Assembly: GCF_900185725.1 (NCBI RefSeq)
Contig: NZ_FYAU01000036.1
Span: 62,001-126,000 of the forward strand
Length of the DNA stretch: 64,000 nt
Reading direction: 5' to 3'
DNA from: Stappia sp. TSB10P1A
GTDB lineage: Bacteria; Pseudomonadota; Alphaproteobacteria; Rhizobiales; Stappiaceae
A program made the position numbers and the translations under genes. The notes below the pieces were generated by a model, which was not told the DNA's origin, made no database searches, and saw only the letters and a list, made by a program, of their open reading frames with translations. Below, piece after piece: positions 55,059-63,685 of the stretch; the stretch's first letter is position 1, and each line of letters starts with the position of its first letter.

Positions 55059-56183
55059 TCAGCTCCTTTCACGAAGGAAATGGGTCATGGTGTCGGCACC
55101 GAACCGCCTTGCCCCGACCTTGCGGAAAAACACGCTAGCGGTCACCAAGTCGACCCCGCGTTCCCCGAAGGGAAGGATGCCGCCGTCGCCGATGGTCAGA
55201 TCGCTTTGCGAGATGATGACTTCATCGGCCAGATCGGCATCGAGAAACGCACGGGCGACCGCCGAGCCTCCCTCGACCATCAGCTTGGTAATGCCGCGCT
55301 GGCCGAGGGCGCGAACGGCGGTCCGCGGGTCGATCGGCTCTCCCTTGGCTCGCGCCAGGCGGATCACCGTGCAGCCCGCCGCGCTCAGCGCGTCGACCTT
55401 TTCGACCTCCGCATCGGCCGCCACCAGCAGCCAGAGCGGGATGTCGCCCGCGCTCTTCACCAGCCTGCTTTCCAGCGGCAACCGCGCGGTCGTGTCGAGA
55501 ACGATGCGGACGGGCGAGCGATGGGACAGCCCCGGCAATCGGCAGTTCAGCATCGGATCGTCGGCGAGCGCCGTGCCGATCCCGACCAGGATCCCATCGC
55601 ACTCGGCCCGAAGAACATGCACACGGCGGAAGACATCGTCCCCCGTGATGGCGATCTGGCCGGCACCGCGCCGGCCGATGAACCCGTCCTGCGATACCGC
55701 CAGCTTCAACACGACCAGCGGACGACCCCGGGTCAGGCGGCTGACATGACCTGCGTGGAGCGCGCTGCACAGATCCTCCCGCACCCCTGAGCGAACCTCG
55801 ACGCCGGACGCCTGCAACATGGCGACGCCGCGCCCGGCGACGCGCGGGTTGGGATCGAGCAGACCAATCACCACACGCCGCACACCCGCTTCGGCCAGCG
55901 CCACGCAGCACGGCCCCGTCCGCCCGTGATGGGAGCACGGCTCCAGCGTCACGTAGCAGGTAGCCCCTCGGGCCGCTTCTCCTGCCTGTGCGAGCGCGAC
56001 CACTTCCGCGTGGGGACCTCCCGGCGGACGGGTATAGCCGCGTCCGACGACAACGGGGCCGTCGCCGTCGTCGCGCACGATCAGCGCTCCGACGGCCGGG
56101 TTGGGCCAAACGCGTCCCAGCGCTCGCCGCGCATAAGAGGCGGCGGCGGCCATGAAACGATCATCGTCCCAACTGTCCGGCAT
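55059..56183 (-). CDS. ribD: bifunctional pyrimidine deaminase/reductase RibD
   Basis: 374 residues: N-terminal deaminase with zinc motifs PHAEVVAL and PCSHHGRTGPC, and C-terminal NADPH-dependent reductase (LKLAVSQDGFIGRRG ... MVEGGSAVARAFLDADLAD). Second and third steps of riboflavin synthesis. Follows nrdR by 20 bp. Confidence 0.96.
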   Translation of the reverse strand: MPDSWDDDRFMAAAASYARRALGRVWPNPAVGALIVRDDGDGPVVVGRGYTRPPGGPHAEVVALAQAGEAARGATCYVTLEPCSHHGRTGPCCVALAEAGVRRVVIGLLDPNPRVAGRGVAMLQASGVEVRSGVREDLCSALHAGHVSRLTRGRPLVVLKLAVSQDGFIGRRGAGQIAITGDDVFRRVHVLRAECDGILVGIGTALADDPMLNCRLPGLSHRSPVRIVLDTTARLPLESRLVKSAGDIPLWLLVAADAEVEKVDALSAAGCTVIRLARAKGEPIDPRTAVRALGQRGITKLMVEGGSAVARAFLDADLADEVIISQSDLTIGDGGILPFGERGVDLVTASVFFRKVGARRFGADTMTHFLRERS

Positions 56184-56203
56184 GGTCAGTTCATGTCCAA
56201 GGA

Positions 56204-56680
56204 TCAGCCTTCGCCGACGGCAGCGGCGTCAGGCCCGCTCATCTCGTCGAGGAGCGCCTCGAAATCCTTGGCTTCGCGAAAATTCTTGTAGACGGAAGCA
56301 AAGCGGACATAGGCGACATCATCGATCACCTTCAGGCCCTCCATGACCAGGTTGCCGATGTCGCTCGCCTTGATGTCGCTTTCTCCCGAGCTTTCGAGCT
56401 GCCGGACGATGCCGCTCACCATCCGCTCCAGCTTCTCCGGTTCAACCGGACGCTTGCGGGTGGCGATGCGCACCGACTGCATCAGCTTGTCTCGATCGAA
56501 GGGAACACGCCGGCCGCTGCGCTTGATCACGGTCAACTCGCGCAACTGGACCCGCTCGAACGTGGTGAAGCGGCCACCGCAAGCGGTGCAGATCCGACGG
56601 CGGCGGATCGCGGTGTTGTCCTCCGTGGGACGCGAGTCCTTCACCTGGGTGTCGTCACACCCGCAATACGGGCACTTCAT
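56204..56680 (-). CDS. nrdR: transcriptional repressor NrdR
   Basis: 158-residue regulator of ribonucleotide reductase genes. Zinc ribbon CPYCG (C3, C6) with CTACG (C31, C34) followed by an ATP-cone ([29 protein letters not shown]). Located downstream of glyA in the usual glyA-nrdR-rib order. Confidence 0.96.
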   Translation of the reverse strand: MKCPYCGCDDTQVKDSRPTEDNTAIRRRRICTACGGRFTTFERVQLRELTVIKRSGRRVPFDRDKLMQSVRIATRKRPVEPEKLERMVSGIVRQLESSGESDIKASDIGNLVMEGLKVIDDVAYVRFASVYKNFREAKDFEALLDEMSGPDAAAVGEG

Positions 56681-56768
56681 GCTGTCTTGGCTCCGGACCG
56701 GCGGACCCCTGCAAGAGGCGATCCACGGAGACTGGCTGCCGGCACGCGACTTGCGCGCCGGCTCGCGC

Positions 56769-58085
56769 TCAGAGAGTCGGGTAGATCGGGAAACGATCGG
56801 TGAGTGCGATCACCTTCTCCTTCACCCGCGCCTCGACCTCCGCATTGCCATCCTCGCTGTTGGCGCTGCGCAGACCATCGAGCACTTCACCGATCAGGCG
56901 ACCGATCTCGCGGAACTCGCCCTGGCCGAAGCCACGGGTGGTTCCCGCCGGGGTGCCGAGTCGAATGCCGGAGGTGACGAAGGGCTTTTCCGGATCGAAC
57001 GGAATGCCGTTCTTGTTGCAGGTGATGTTGGCACGGCCGAGAGCCGCCTCGGCGCGCTTGCCGGTGGCGTTCTTCGGGCGCAGGTCGACGAGCATCAGGT
57101 GGTTGTCGGTGCCGCCGGAGACGATGTCGAGCCCCTGCTCCTGCAGGCTGGCGGCCAGTGCCTTGGCGTTGGCGACAACGGCCTGCGCGTAAGTCTTGAA
57201 TTCGGGGCGCAGAGCCTCGCCGAGCGCAACCGCCTTGGCCGCGATCACATGCATCAGCGGCCCGCCCTGCAGACCGGGGAAAACGGCCGAGTTCACCTTC
57301 TTGGCGATCGCCTCGTCGTTGGTGAGAATGAGGCCGCCGCGCGGACCACGCAGCGACTTGTGCGTCGTGGTGGTGACCACATGGGCATGCGGCAGCGGCG
57401 AAGGATGCGCGCCGCCGGCGACCAGGCCGGCAATGTGAGCCATGTCGACCATCAGATAGGCGCCGACCGAGTCGGCGATCTCGCGCAGGCGCTTCCAGTC
57501 CCAGATTCGGGAATAGGCCGTGCCGCCGCCGATGATCAGCTTCGGCTTGTGCTGCTCGGCAAGGCGCGCGATCTCGTCCATGTCGAGCAGATGGTCGTCC
57601 TGCCGTACACCATAGGACACGACGTTGAACCACTTGCCGGACATGTTGACCGGAGAGCCGTGGGTCAGGTGACCGCCCGAGTTGAGGTCAAGCCCCATGA
57701 AGGTGTCGCCCGGCTGCAGCAGGGCGAGGAACACGGCCTGATTCATCTGGCTGCCGGAATTCGGCTGCACATTGGCGAACTGTGCGCCGAAAAGCTGCTT
57801 GGCGCGCTCGATCGCCAGCGTCTCGACGACATCGACGAACTCGCAGCCGCCATAGTAGCGCTTGCCCGGATAGCCTTCCGCATACTTGTTGGTCAGGATC
57901 GTGCCCTGGGCCTCAAGCACCGCGAGCGAGACGATGTTCTCGGACGCGATCAGCTCGATCTCATGGCGCTGGCGACCGAGTTCGCTGGTGATCGCCGCAT
58001 TGATTTCCGGATCCACGTCCGCAAGCGAACGGGTGAAGAAATCCGGATAAATCGGCGTGTCGAACGTGGTTTCAGTCATCGACAT
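56769..58085 (-). CDS. glyA: serine hydroxymethyltransferase
   Basis: PLP enzyme interconverting serine and glycine with tetrahydrofolate, 438 residues. Signature [17 protein letters not shown] contains the PLP lysine, and [11 protein letters not shown] and [14 protein letters not shown] are intact. AGAGGGGA precedes the ATG. It could use one-carbon units released by sarcosine oxidase, though the two are 47 kb apart. Confidence 0.97.
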   Translation of the reverse strand: MSMTETTFDTPIYPDFFTRSLADVDPEINAAITSELGRQRHEIELIASENIVSLAVLEAQGTILTNKYAEGYPGKRYYGGCEFVDVVETLAIERAKQLFGAQFANVQPNSGSQMNQAVFLALLQPGDTFMGLDLNSGGHLTHGSPVNMSGKWFNVVSYGVRQDDHLLDMDEIARLAEQHKPKLIIGGGTAYSRIWDWKRLREIADSVGAYLMVDMAHIAGLVAGGAHPSPLPHAHVVTTTTHKSLRGPRGGLILTNDEAIAKKVNSAVFPGLQGGPLMHVIAAKAVALGEALRPEFKTYAQAVVANAKALAASLQEQGLDIVSGGTDNHLMLVDLRPKNATGKRAEAALGRANITCNKNGIPFDPEKPFVTSGIRLGTPAGTTRGFGQGEFREIGRLIGEVLDGLRSANSEDGNAEVEARVKEKVIALTDRFPIYPTL

Positions 58086-58310
58086 CGTCGGTCCCCTCTA
58101 GCAGTCCTGAAGTGAGATCAGCCGCGCATCGCGACCACAGGCGCCGCAACCGCAGGCGAACGGAAAACGCCCGGCCTACCGGACTCAGCGCTGCTGAATG
58201 CTGCCCGGTCCGGTCCATCCGAAAGGCTTCGCCAGATAGCACAGCCGCACGCGGGAACCAAGGGCCATTGCCGGCGCCCGACATCACGCCGGCTCACGAT
58301 GCCCGGCCCT

Positions 58311-58514
58311 TCAGCGCGTTGGCCCGATTTCGGCCAGACGCTTCATGAGCTTGCGGAGAGCGAGCTGCTGCAGGTCGGCCTGCGAGGCCTGGATCGGCCC
58401 CATGACGACAACCTCGGTGCCGGTATCGCCATCGATTGCCGCAACCCGGACCTGGCGCCCGAGGGGATGAAATTCGAAATAAACCTCGCCTTTCGGCGGC
58501 TTTCCCAGGGTCAC
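58311..58514 (-). CDS. small conserved protein, DUF6898-like
   Basis: A 67-residue protein (GTG start, GGGGGAA ahead). The pattern GEVYFEFHPLGRQVRVAAIDGDTGTEVVVMGP followed by an Ala/Leu-rich helix matches what I recall of the DUF6898 family of alphaproteobacteria. Function unknown. Confidence 0.6.
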   Translation of the reverse strand: MTLGKPPKGEVYFEFHPLGRQVRVAAIDGDTGTEVVVMGPIQASQADLQQLALRKLMKRLAEIGPTR

Positions 58515-58590
58515 GACTTCCCCCGCCCGACTTCAGGTACCCGGCTTCAGGCCCCCGTCTGCAAGCACCAGTCTTCAGCCATACGACTTA

Positions 58591-58614
58591 CGGCCTCCGA
58601 CGTGTCGGAGGCCG
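58591..58614. terminator. hairpin downstream of ldtP
   Basis: CGGCCTCCGAC (58591-58601) with GTCGGAGGCCG (58604-58614), minimal loop, 58 bp past the ldtP stop. The minus-strand tail TAAGTCGTATGG has few T's, so termination strength is uncertain. Confidence 0.45.
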
Positions 58615-58671
58615 CCCAGGGCAGCCGGCAGGCGACGCGCCCCCGTGCTGCGGCGTGCCGCAGCCTCACAA

Positions 58672-59955
58672 TCACTGCAGGGACGCACTGCCCATCGTCG
58701 CGTCGCTCATCAGCAGACCGTCGCGGTTGTAGATGTCTTCACGGAAATGCACCACGCCCTCGGCGGTCGCCCAGGCAGTGACATAGGACATGTAGATCGG
58801 GATCTTGGTCCCGAGCTTCACGTCCTCGCGGGCTCCGGAGCGAATGGTCTCGTCAACCCGTGCGCGGCTCCAGTCCGAGGTGGTGCTTTCCAGCAGCCAG
58901 GTGATCAGTTCCCTGACATTCTGCACACGCACGCAACCGGACGAATGGAACCGGTAATCCGAGCCGAAGAGCGACTTGGACGGCGTGTCGTGCAGATAGA
59001 CCTGATGCGTGTTGTGGAAGTTGATCCGCACGGAGCCAAGCGAATTGATCTCGCCCGGATCCTGGCGGAACTGGTACTGGGTCGCCTCGTCGGTGCTCCA
59101 GTTGATCTGCTGCCAAGCGAGCTCGTTGCCCTTCCAGTCGAAGATCCGGATGCGGTTCTTCTCCAGATAGGCCGGATCCTCGTTCATCTTGGGGATGAGA
59201 TCCTTGCGGATGATCGAAACCGGCACCGTCCAGTACGGGTTGAAATTGAGCTCGTAGATCGACGAGTTCAGGATGGGCGTCTGGCGGTCGATCTTGCCGA
59301 CCACCGCCGTGTGGCGCGAGCGCACGCGCCCGTTTTCAACCGCCTCGATCTCCGCCGCCGGAATATTGACCATCACGTAGCGATCGCCAAGGAAGCCCGA
59401 CATGGAGCGCAGCCGCACCAGGTTGGTCTCCAACTGGGACAGCCGGACATCCGCCGGCACGTTCATGGCGATCAGCGTGGTCTTGCCGACCACGCCATCC
59501 GGCGACAGTCCGTGGCGGAGCTGGAAGCGGCGCACGGCAGCATCGACATAGGAATCGAAGGTGTCCGAAAACCCGGCCGTCTGCTCAAGGTCGCCGGAGA
59601 CCATCAGCCGGCGGCGCAGCGACAGCACATGCTCCTCGCGAACGCCAAGGCGCATGGCCTGGCGGCCGCTCGTCACCTGCGGCCAGCCACCTTGCTGCAC
59701 GATCATGGAATAGCGCTGGATGGCGCCTTCGACATAGCTGGCGGTGTCCGGAGACAGGGTTGGAAACGTCGACTCGACAGCCTGCAGCGTCCGCATCGTC
59801 GTATCGAACTGGTCGCGCCATTCGACCCGCTGCTGCTCAAGCATCATCTGGACAGGAGCCGGCTGCGCCGTGGCGGCATCCCCTGCGGCAAACGAGGCGA
59901 AAATGCCCGTAAGAGCAAGTGCGGCGCCTTTCGCACCGGCACGCAACCCGAACAT
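58672..59955 (-). CDS. ldtP: L,D-transpeptidase (YcbB/LdtP-like)
   Basis: Periplasmic peptidoglycan 3-3 cross-linking enzyme, 427 residues. Export signal at the N-terminus (GAALALTGIFASFAAG), peptidoglycan-binding domain (VRRFQLRHGLSPDGVVGKTTLIAMN), and YkuD catalytic domain with H337 and C341 in HSSGCVRVQN. ATG at 59955 is used; a GTG at 59991 is possible. Pairs with the MarR regulator upstream, as in the LdtR-LdtP system of Rhizobiales. Confidence 0.88.
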   Translation of the reverse strand: MFGLRAGAKGAALALTGIFASFAAGDAATAQPAPVQMMLEQQRVEWRDQFDTTMRTLQAVESTFPTLSPDTASYVEGAIQRYSMIVQQGGWPQVTSGRQAMRLGVREEHVLSLRRRLMVSGDLEQTAGFSDTFDSYVDAAVRRFQLRHGLSPDGVVGKTTLIAMNVPADVRLSQLETNLVRLRSMSGFLGDRYVMVNIPAAEIEAVENGRVRSRHTAVVGKIDRQTPILNSSIYELNFNPYWTVPVSIIRKDLIPKMNEDPAYLEKNRIRIFDWKGNELAWQQINWSTDEATQYQFRQDPGEINSLGSVRINFHNTHQVYLHDTPSKSLFGSDYRFHSSGCVRVQNVRELITWLLESTTSDWSRARVDETIRSGAREDVKLGTKIPIYMSYVTAWATAEGVVHFREDIYNRDGLLMSDATMGSASLQ

Positions 59956-60297
59956 GCGTCCTTCGAAAAGGTCGGTCACTGCAAATCCCACCGTATCGAC
60001 TCCAGTCCCAGATCAAGCTCAGAAAGGTCCCGTTAAGGATACGTCGACGGACTTAACAAATACTCACGATCCGCGCGCAAACGAAACCAGCCCCGGCCCG
60101 ACGCGGCAACACCTCTGCCCGAACCGCCCCATCCCAGCCGAATGGTGCCGTCTCCGTAAGCCACTCCATTATGGCGCATTCATGTCGCAACGCGAAAAAC
60201 GGCGGCATGCCGCGCCCGAATGCAGCGAAGCCGTCCCGCGCGGTCAAGCACGAGACGGCTTCGATGAGGACGACGCGGGACTGCCTGTCCCGCACTG
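59956..60297. other. ldtR-ldtP intergenic region
   Basis: 342 bp without a gene. Near ldtP it holds CCGTTAAGGATA (60030-60041), repeated ahead of ldtR, and GTTAAG (60032-60037) with CTTAAC (60052-60057) as an inverted repeat with 14-bp spacing. Confidence 0.55.
60030..60041. promoter_or_regulatory. 12-bp motif upstream of ldtP (copy 1)
   Basis: CCGTTAAGGATA, about 75 bp before the ldtP ATG. Identical to copy 2 at 60956-60967. Candidate LdtR site. Confidence 0.4.
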
Positions 60298-60810
60298 TCA
60301 GAGACGGTAGAGGATCTGGTCGGTCCAGAAGCGCTCCAGCCGGCGCAGCGAGCGATTGAGCACCTTGAAATCGTCCGGACCGATCTCGCCGACCTGTTCG
60401 ACCGACAACATGTGCCGCTCATAGAGCGCGTTCACCTTCTCCGCGACATCCTTGCCCTTCGGCGTCAGACTGACACGAACCGACCGGCGATCGGTGCGCG
60501 AACGCTGATGGTGGATGAAGCCCATGTCGACGAGCTTCTTCAAGTTGTACGACACGTTCGAGCCGAGATAGTAGCCGCGGGTGCGCAGTTCTCCGGCGGT
60601 CAGTTCAGCATCGCCGATGTTGAACAGCAGCAGCGCCTGCACGCTGTTCACGTCTGCACGCCCTTCGCGGTCGAACTCGTCCTTGATCACGTCGAGCAGC
60701 CGCCGATGCAGACGTTCGACCAGAGTCAGAGCCTCGAGGTAGAGCGGCTTGATGTCGTCGCCTTCTTCAGCCTGCAACGCGACGTCGACTGCCTTCTTTG
60801 CCGTCATCAT
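60298..60810 (-). CDS. ldtR: MarR-family regulator LdtR
   Basis: A 170-residue MarR winged-helix protein (DAELTAGELRTRGYYLGSNVSYNLKKLVDMGFIHHQRSRTDRRSVRVSLT) with flanking dimerisation helices. Adjacent to an L,D-transpeptidase gene, as known for LdtR in Rhizobiales, where it controls ldtP and stress tolerance. ATG at 60810 follows GAGG; an ATG at 60825 is an alternative without a good ribosome-binding site. Confidence 0.85.
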   Translation of the reverse strand: MMTAKKAVDVALQAEEGDDIKPLYLEALTLVERLHRRLLDVIKDEFDREGRADVNSVQALLLFNIGDAELTAGELRTRGYYLGSNVSYNLKKLVDMGFIHHQRSRTDRRSVRVSLTPKGKDVAEKVNALYERHMLSVEQVGEIGPDDFKVLNRSLRRLERFWTDQILYRL

Positions 60811-60955
60811 TTGTTTGCGCCTCATGTATTGTTGGTGGTGCGTTTGTCGTCACCTTGAAACCGACAATACGGGCAGGCCTCTAAAATCCGCTTAAAAAGG
60901 AGACTAAATCTCTGGTTAACACGCAAAAGCAATGCAGGATGCCACGAAATACCTT

Positions 60956-60967
60956 CCGTTAAGGATA
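60956..60967. promoter_or_regulatory. 12-bp motif upstream of ldtR (copy 2)
   Basis: CCGTTAAGGATA, about 146 bp before the ldtR ATG, same orientation as copy 1 ahead of ldtP. Confidence 0.4.
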
Positions 60968-61010
60968 TTTGCTGCCGAGTTCCGCGCTTTCCAAGCCCTG
61001 CAACGCAAAC

Positions 61011-61036
61011 CGGCGCGGGACAAGTATCCCGCGCCG
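61011..61036 (-). terminator. terminator downstream of mmsB
   Basis: CGGCGCGGGA (61011-61020) with TCCCGCGCCG (61027-61036), loop CAAGTA; on the minus strand GTTTGCGTTG follows. 38 bp past the mmsB stop. Confidence 0.65.
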
Positions 61037-61073
61037 TGCCGTGAGGAAACAGACTGCCGGAGAGTCCGGGGGC

Positions 61074-61970
61074 TCAATCCTGGACCTTGCCCCGCAGAAA
61101 GCGGACGATGCCGGAAAAATCCGTATCGGCGTCGCCGGAATTGCAGAAAAGATTGTAAAGCGCCGCAGCTTCCGCTCCCAGGGGCGTAGACGCGCCGCTG
61201 GCATGGGCCGCTTCCTGGGCCAGCTTCAGGTCCTTCAGCATCATCGCTGCAGCAAACCCTGGCTGATAGTCCCGATTGGCCGGCGACGTCGGCACGGGGC
61301 CCGGTACCGGGCAATAGGTGGTCAGCGACCAGCACTGCCCCGATGCGGTGGAGGAAATGTCGAACAGCTTCTGCGCATCCAGGCCGAGGCGCTCCGCCAG
61401 CACGAAAGCCTCGCAGGTGCCGATCATCGAGATGCCGAGAAGCATGTTGTTGCAGATCTTGGCCGCCTGCCCCGTGCCGGCGCCGCCAGCGTGCACAATG
61501 GTCTTGCCCATCACCTCAAGATAGGGCCGCGCTGCCTCGAACGCCGCATCGGGACCGCCAACCATGAAGGTCAGCGTACCCGCAGTCGCGCCGCCGACGC
61601 CGCCGGAAACCGGTGCGTCGACCATCGGCATGCCCGCCGCCTCGGCAGCGGCGGCCACCGCGCGGGCGCTTTCCACATCGATCGTCGAACTGTCGATCAG
61701 CAGCGTCCCGGGGCGGGCATGCGCGAGCACACCGCCCTCCCCCGTGTAGACCTTGCGCACGTGACCGCCGGCAGGAAGCATCGAAACGATCACATCCGCG
61801 TCGGCCGCCACCTCCGCAAGATTGTCCACGGGCCTGCCGCCCACCTCCTTCAGACGGGCCTTGGCGTCCGCCGAAAGGTCCAGCCCGCGCACATCGTGGC
61901 CGGCCTTGACGAGATTGGCGGCCATCGGCCCGCCCATGTTGCCAAGCCCGATAAACCCGACCGTTGCCAT
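61074..61970 (-). CDS. mmsB: 3-hydroxyisobutyrate dehydrogenase
   Basis: NAD-dependent oxidation of 3-hydroxyisobutyrate to methylmalonate semialdehyde in valine degradation, 298 residues. Rossmann motif GLGNMGGPMA (from residue 8), DAPVSGGVGGATAGTLTFMVGG and the catalytic-lysine block GQAAKICNNML. ATG at 61970. Same strand as the CoA hydrolase and acyl-CoA dehydrogenase genes of the pathway. Confidence 0.95.
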   Translation of the reverse strand: MATVGFIGLGNMGGPMAANLVKAGHDVRGLDLSADAKARLKEVGGRPVDNLAEVAADADVIVSMLPAGGHVRKVYTGEGGVLAHARPGTLLIDSSTIDVESARAVAAAAEAAGMPMVDAPVSGGVGGATAGTLTFMVGGPDAAFEAARPYLEVMGKTIVHAGGAGTGQAAKICNNMLLGISMIGTCEAFVLAERLGLDAQKLFDISSTASGQCWSLTTYCPVPGPVPTSPANRDYQPGFAAAMMLKDLKLAQEAAHASGASTPLGAEAAALYNLFCNSGDADTDFSGIVRFLRGKVQD

Positions 61971-62093
61971 AAGCGTCTTCTCCCTTTTGCGCCCCCTCGG
62001 GCAAACCATGTCACTCACGCCCGCTGCCCCGATGGCCGGGCGATATCCTGACGATCCGGCCCGGTTGGTCCGGCCCCGATTGCGGCAGCGTCG

Positions 62094-62504
62094 TCAGCGC
62101 CTCTGTTCCCGCTCGCTCAAATAAAGCAGGATCAGATAGATCGCGATGGTCGTCAGATAGAAGGCGATCTCGTAGGGCCGGCGACCGTAGATGTCGGAAA
62201 ACAACGTGTGCATGACGACCTGGCTGAGCGCCCTGGTCAGCCACATGACCGTGCCCCAGGAGACCGTCAACCAGAGGCCGATAGCCGCGACCAGGTCGAG
62301 CACGGCGAAGAACACCGTCGCCGCCTGCCACTCGACCGGCATTTCCCAGAACCACTGGCCACGCCACGGCGTTATGCCGACGATGCGGCCCCAGTGGATG
62401 AGACCGGCGAAGAGCAGCAGAATGGCCATCGCCCGCAGGTACAGGACCAGCGTGACCGACCAGGGCGGCCTGTTCTTCAGGAACTCGAGAAACAGCGCAG
62501 TCAT
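62094..62504 (-). CDS. DUF6163-like membrane protein in the valine operon
   Basis: A 136-residue protein with four hydrophobic helices and conserved Trp/Arg residues (LYLRAMAILLLFAGLIHWGRIVGI, VEWQAATVFFAVLDLVAAIGLWLTVSWGTVMWL, YEIAFYLTTIAIYLILLYL). Family function unknown. It lies 34 bp after the 3-hydroxyisobutyryl-CoA hydrolase gene and 123 bp before mmsB, probably co-transcribed. Confidence 0.8.
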   Translation of the reverse strand: MTALFLEFLKNRPPWSVTLVLYLRAMAILLLFAGLIHWGRIVGITPWRGQWFWEMPVEWQAATVFFAVLDLVAAIGLWLTVSWGTVMWLTRALSQVVMHTLFSDIYGRRPYEIAFYLTTIAIYLILLYLSEREQRR

Positions 62505-62538
62505 GAAAAGCCTTTCCGCCCCCTGCCGGAAGCACGCC

Positions 62539-63600
62539 TCACACGTCGAGGTCGCCGCTCTCGGGCCGCTCGAAATGCGCGAGAATGTCGGCCTCCGTCA
62601 CATCGGCAAGATGGGTTGGTGACCAGCGCGGCGCATTGTCCTTGTCGACGATCACCGCTCGCACGCCCTCATAGAAGTCGGCCCCCTGGAGGATGTGACT
62701 GAGGATCCGATATTCAAGGCGCATGCAAGCCTCGAAATCGAGCTCCGCGCCGCGTCGCAACTGCTGGAACGCCAGCATCACGCTGGTCGGCGACTTGGCG
62801 CGGATTGTGTCCGCCAGACCTTGTGCCCAGTCCGCATCGGGGTCACCCGCCGCGCCAGCCAGCTCATCGAGAGCCTCGAGAATCTCGGCAACCGAAGCCC
62901 GGCCAAAGATCTCGGCGATCCTCGGTGCACGCGCCGCGATTGGCGCCGCGCCGGCGTCATGGCGCCGCGAAAAACCGGCGATGACCTCGTCGACCGCGTC
63001 GGTCTCGGTCAGCGCGCTCGCCAGCGCCTCCATGTCGGTGGACGCAATTCCATGCGTGAGGATGCCGGTCCACAGCGCATCGGCCTGCTTGAGGCGGCCG
63101 GCGGAGAGCGCCGCCATCATGCCGGTCTCCTGCGGCATGCGTGGAAGGAACCAGGAGCCGCCCACATCGGGAAAGAACCCGATGCCGGTCTCCGGCATGG
63201 CGAAGGTCGTGCGCTCGGTGCCGACGCGGTGGCTGCCATGGACGGAAACCCCCACTCCGCCGCCCATGACGATCCCGTCGATGAGCGCGATATAGGGCTT
63301 CGGGAAGCGCTTGATGCGGACGTTCAGGCGATATTCGTCCGCGAAGAACCGTGCCCGCGTCGGATCGCCTGCCATGCCCTGGTCATAGATCTTGCGAATG
63401 TCGCCACCTGCGCAAAAGGCGCGATCTCCCGCCCCGCGCACGATCACGTGGCGCACCGCGTCGTCGCCTGCCCACCGCTCCAACTGATCGGCCATCGCGA
63501 GCACCATGCCGTGGTTCAGGGCGTTGAGCGCCTTCGGCCGGTTCAGGGTCATGACGCCGGCATGGCCGATCCGATCAAACAGAACTTCGGGTTCGCTCAT
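62539..63600 (-). CDS. 3-hydroxyisobutyryl-CoA hydrolase
   Basis: Crotonase-fold CoA hydrolase of valine degradation, 353 residues. The oxyanion-hole segments RAFCAGGDIRKIYDQG and DGIVMGGGVGVSVHG, plus FAMPETGIGFFPDVGGSWFLPRM, are diagnostic. ATG at 63600 follows GAGGA; a TTG just upstream is not favoured. Confidence 0.94.
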   Translation of the reverse strand: MSEPEVLFDRIGHAGVMTLNRPKALNALNHGMVLAMADQLERWAGDDAVRHVIVRGAGDRAFCAGGDIRKIYDQGMAGDPTRARFFADEYRLNVRIKRFPKPYIALIDGIVMGGGVGVSVHGSHRVGTERTTFAMPETGIGFFPDVGGSWFLPRMPQETGMMAALSAGRLKQADALWTGILTHGIASTDMEALASALTETDAVDEVIAGFSRRHDAGAAPIAARAPRIAEIFGRASVAEILEALDELAGAAGDPDADWAQGLADTIRAKSPTSVMLAFQQLRRGAELDFEACMRLEYRILSHILQGADFYEGVRAVIVDKDNAPRWSPTHLADVTEADILAHFERPESGDLDV

Positions 63601-63685
63601 CAAGTATCCTCAAAAATTCGCCGGAACTCTCGATTAATTCGAAACACATAGAGCGCATAATTCGCGGAACTACCGTCCTTCCAGG

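Noticed and set aside
60881-60895. CtrA-like site CTAA-N7-TTAA upstream of ldtR
   Set aside because: One mismatch from the consensus and such sites are easily found by chance in AT-rich upstream DNA.
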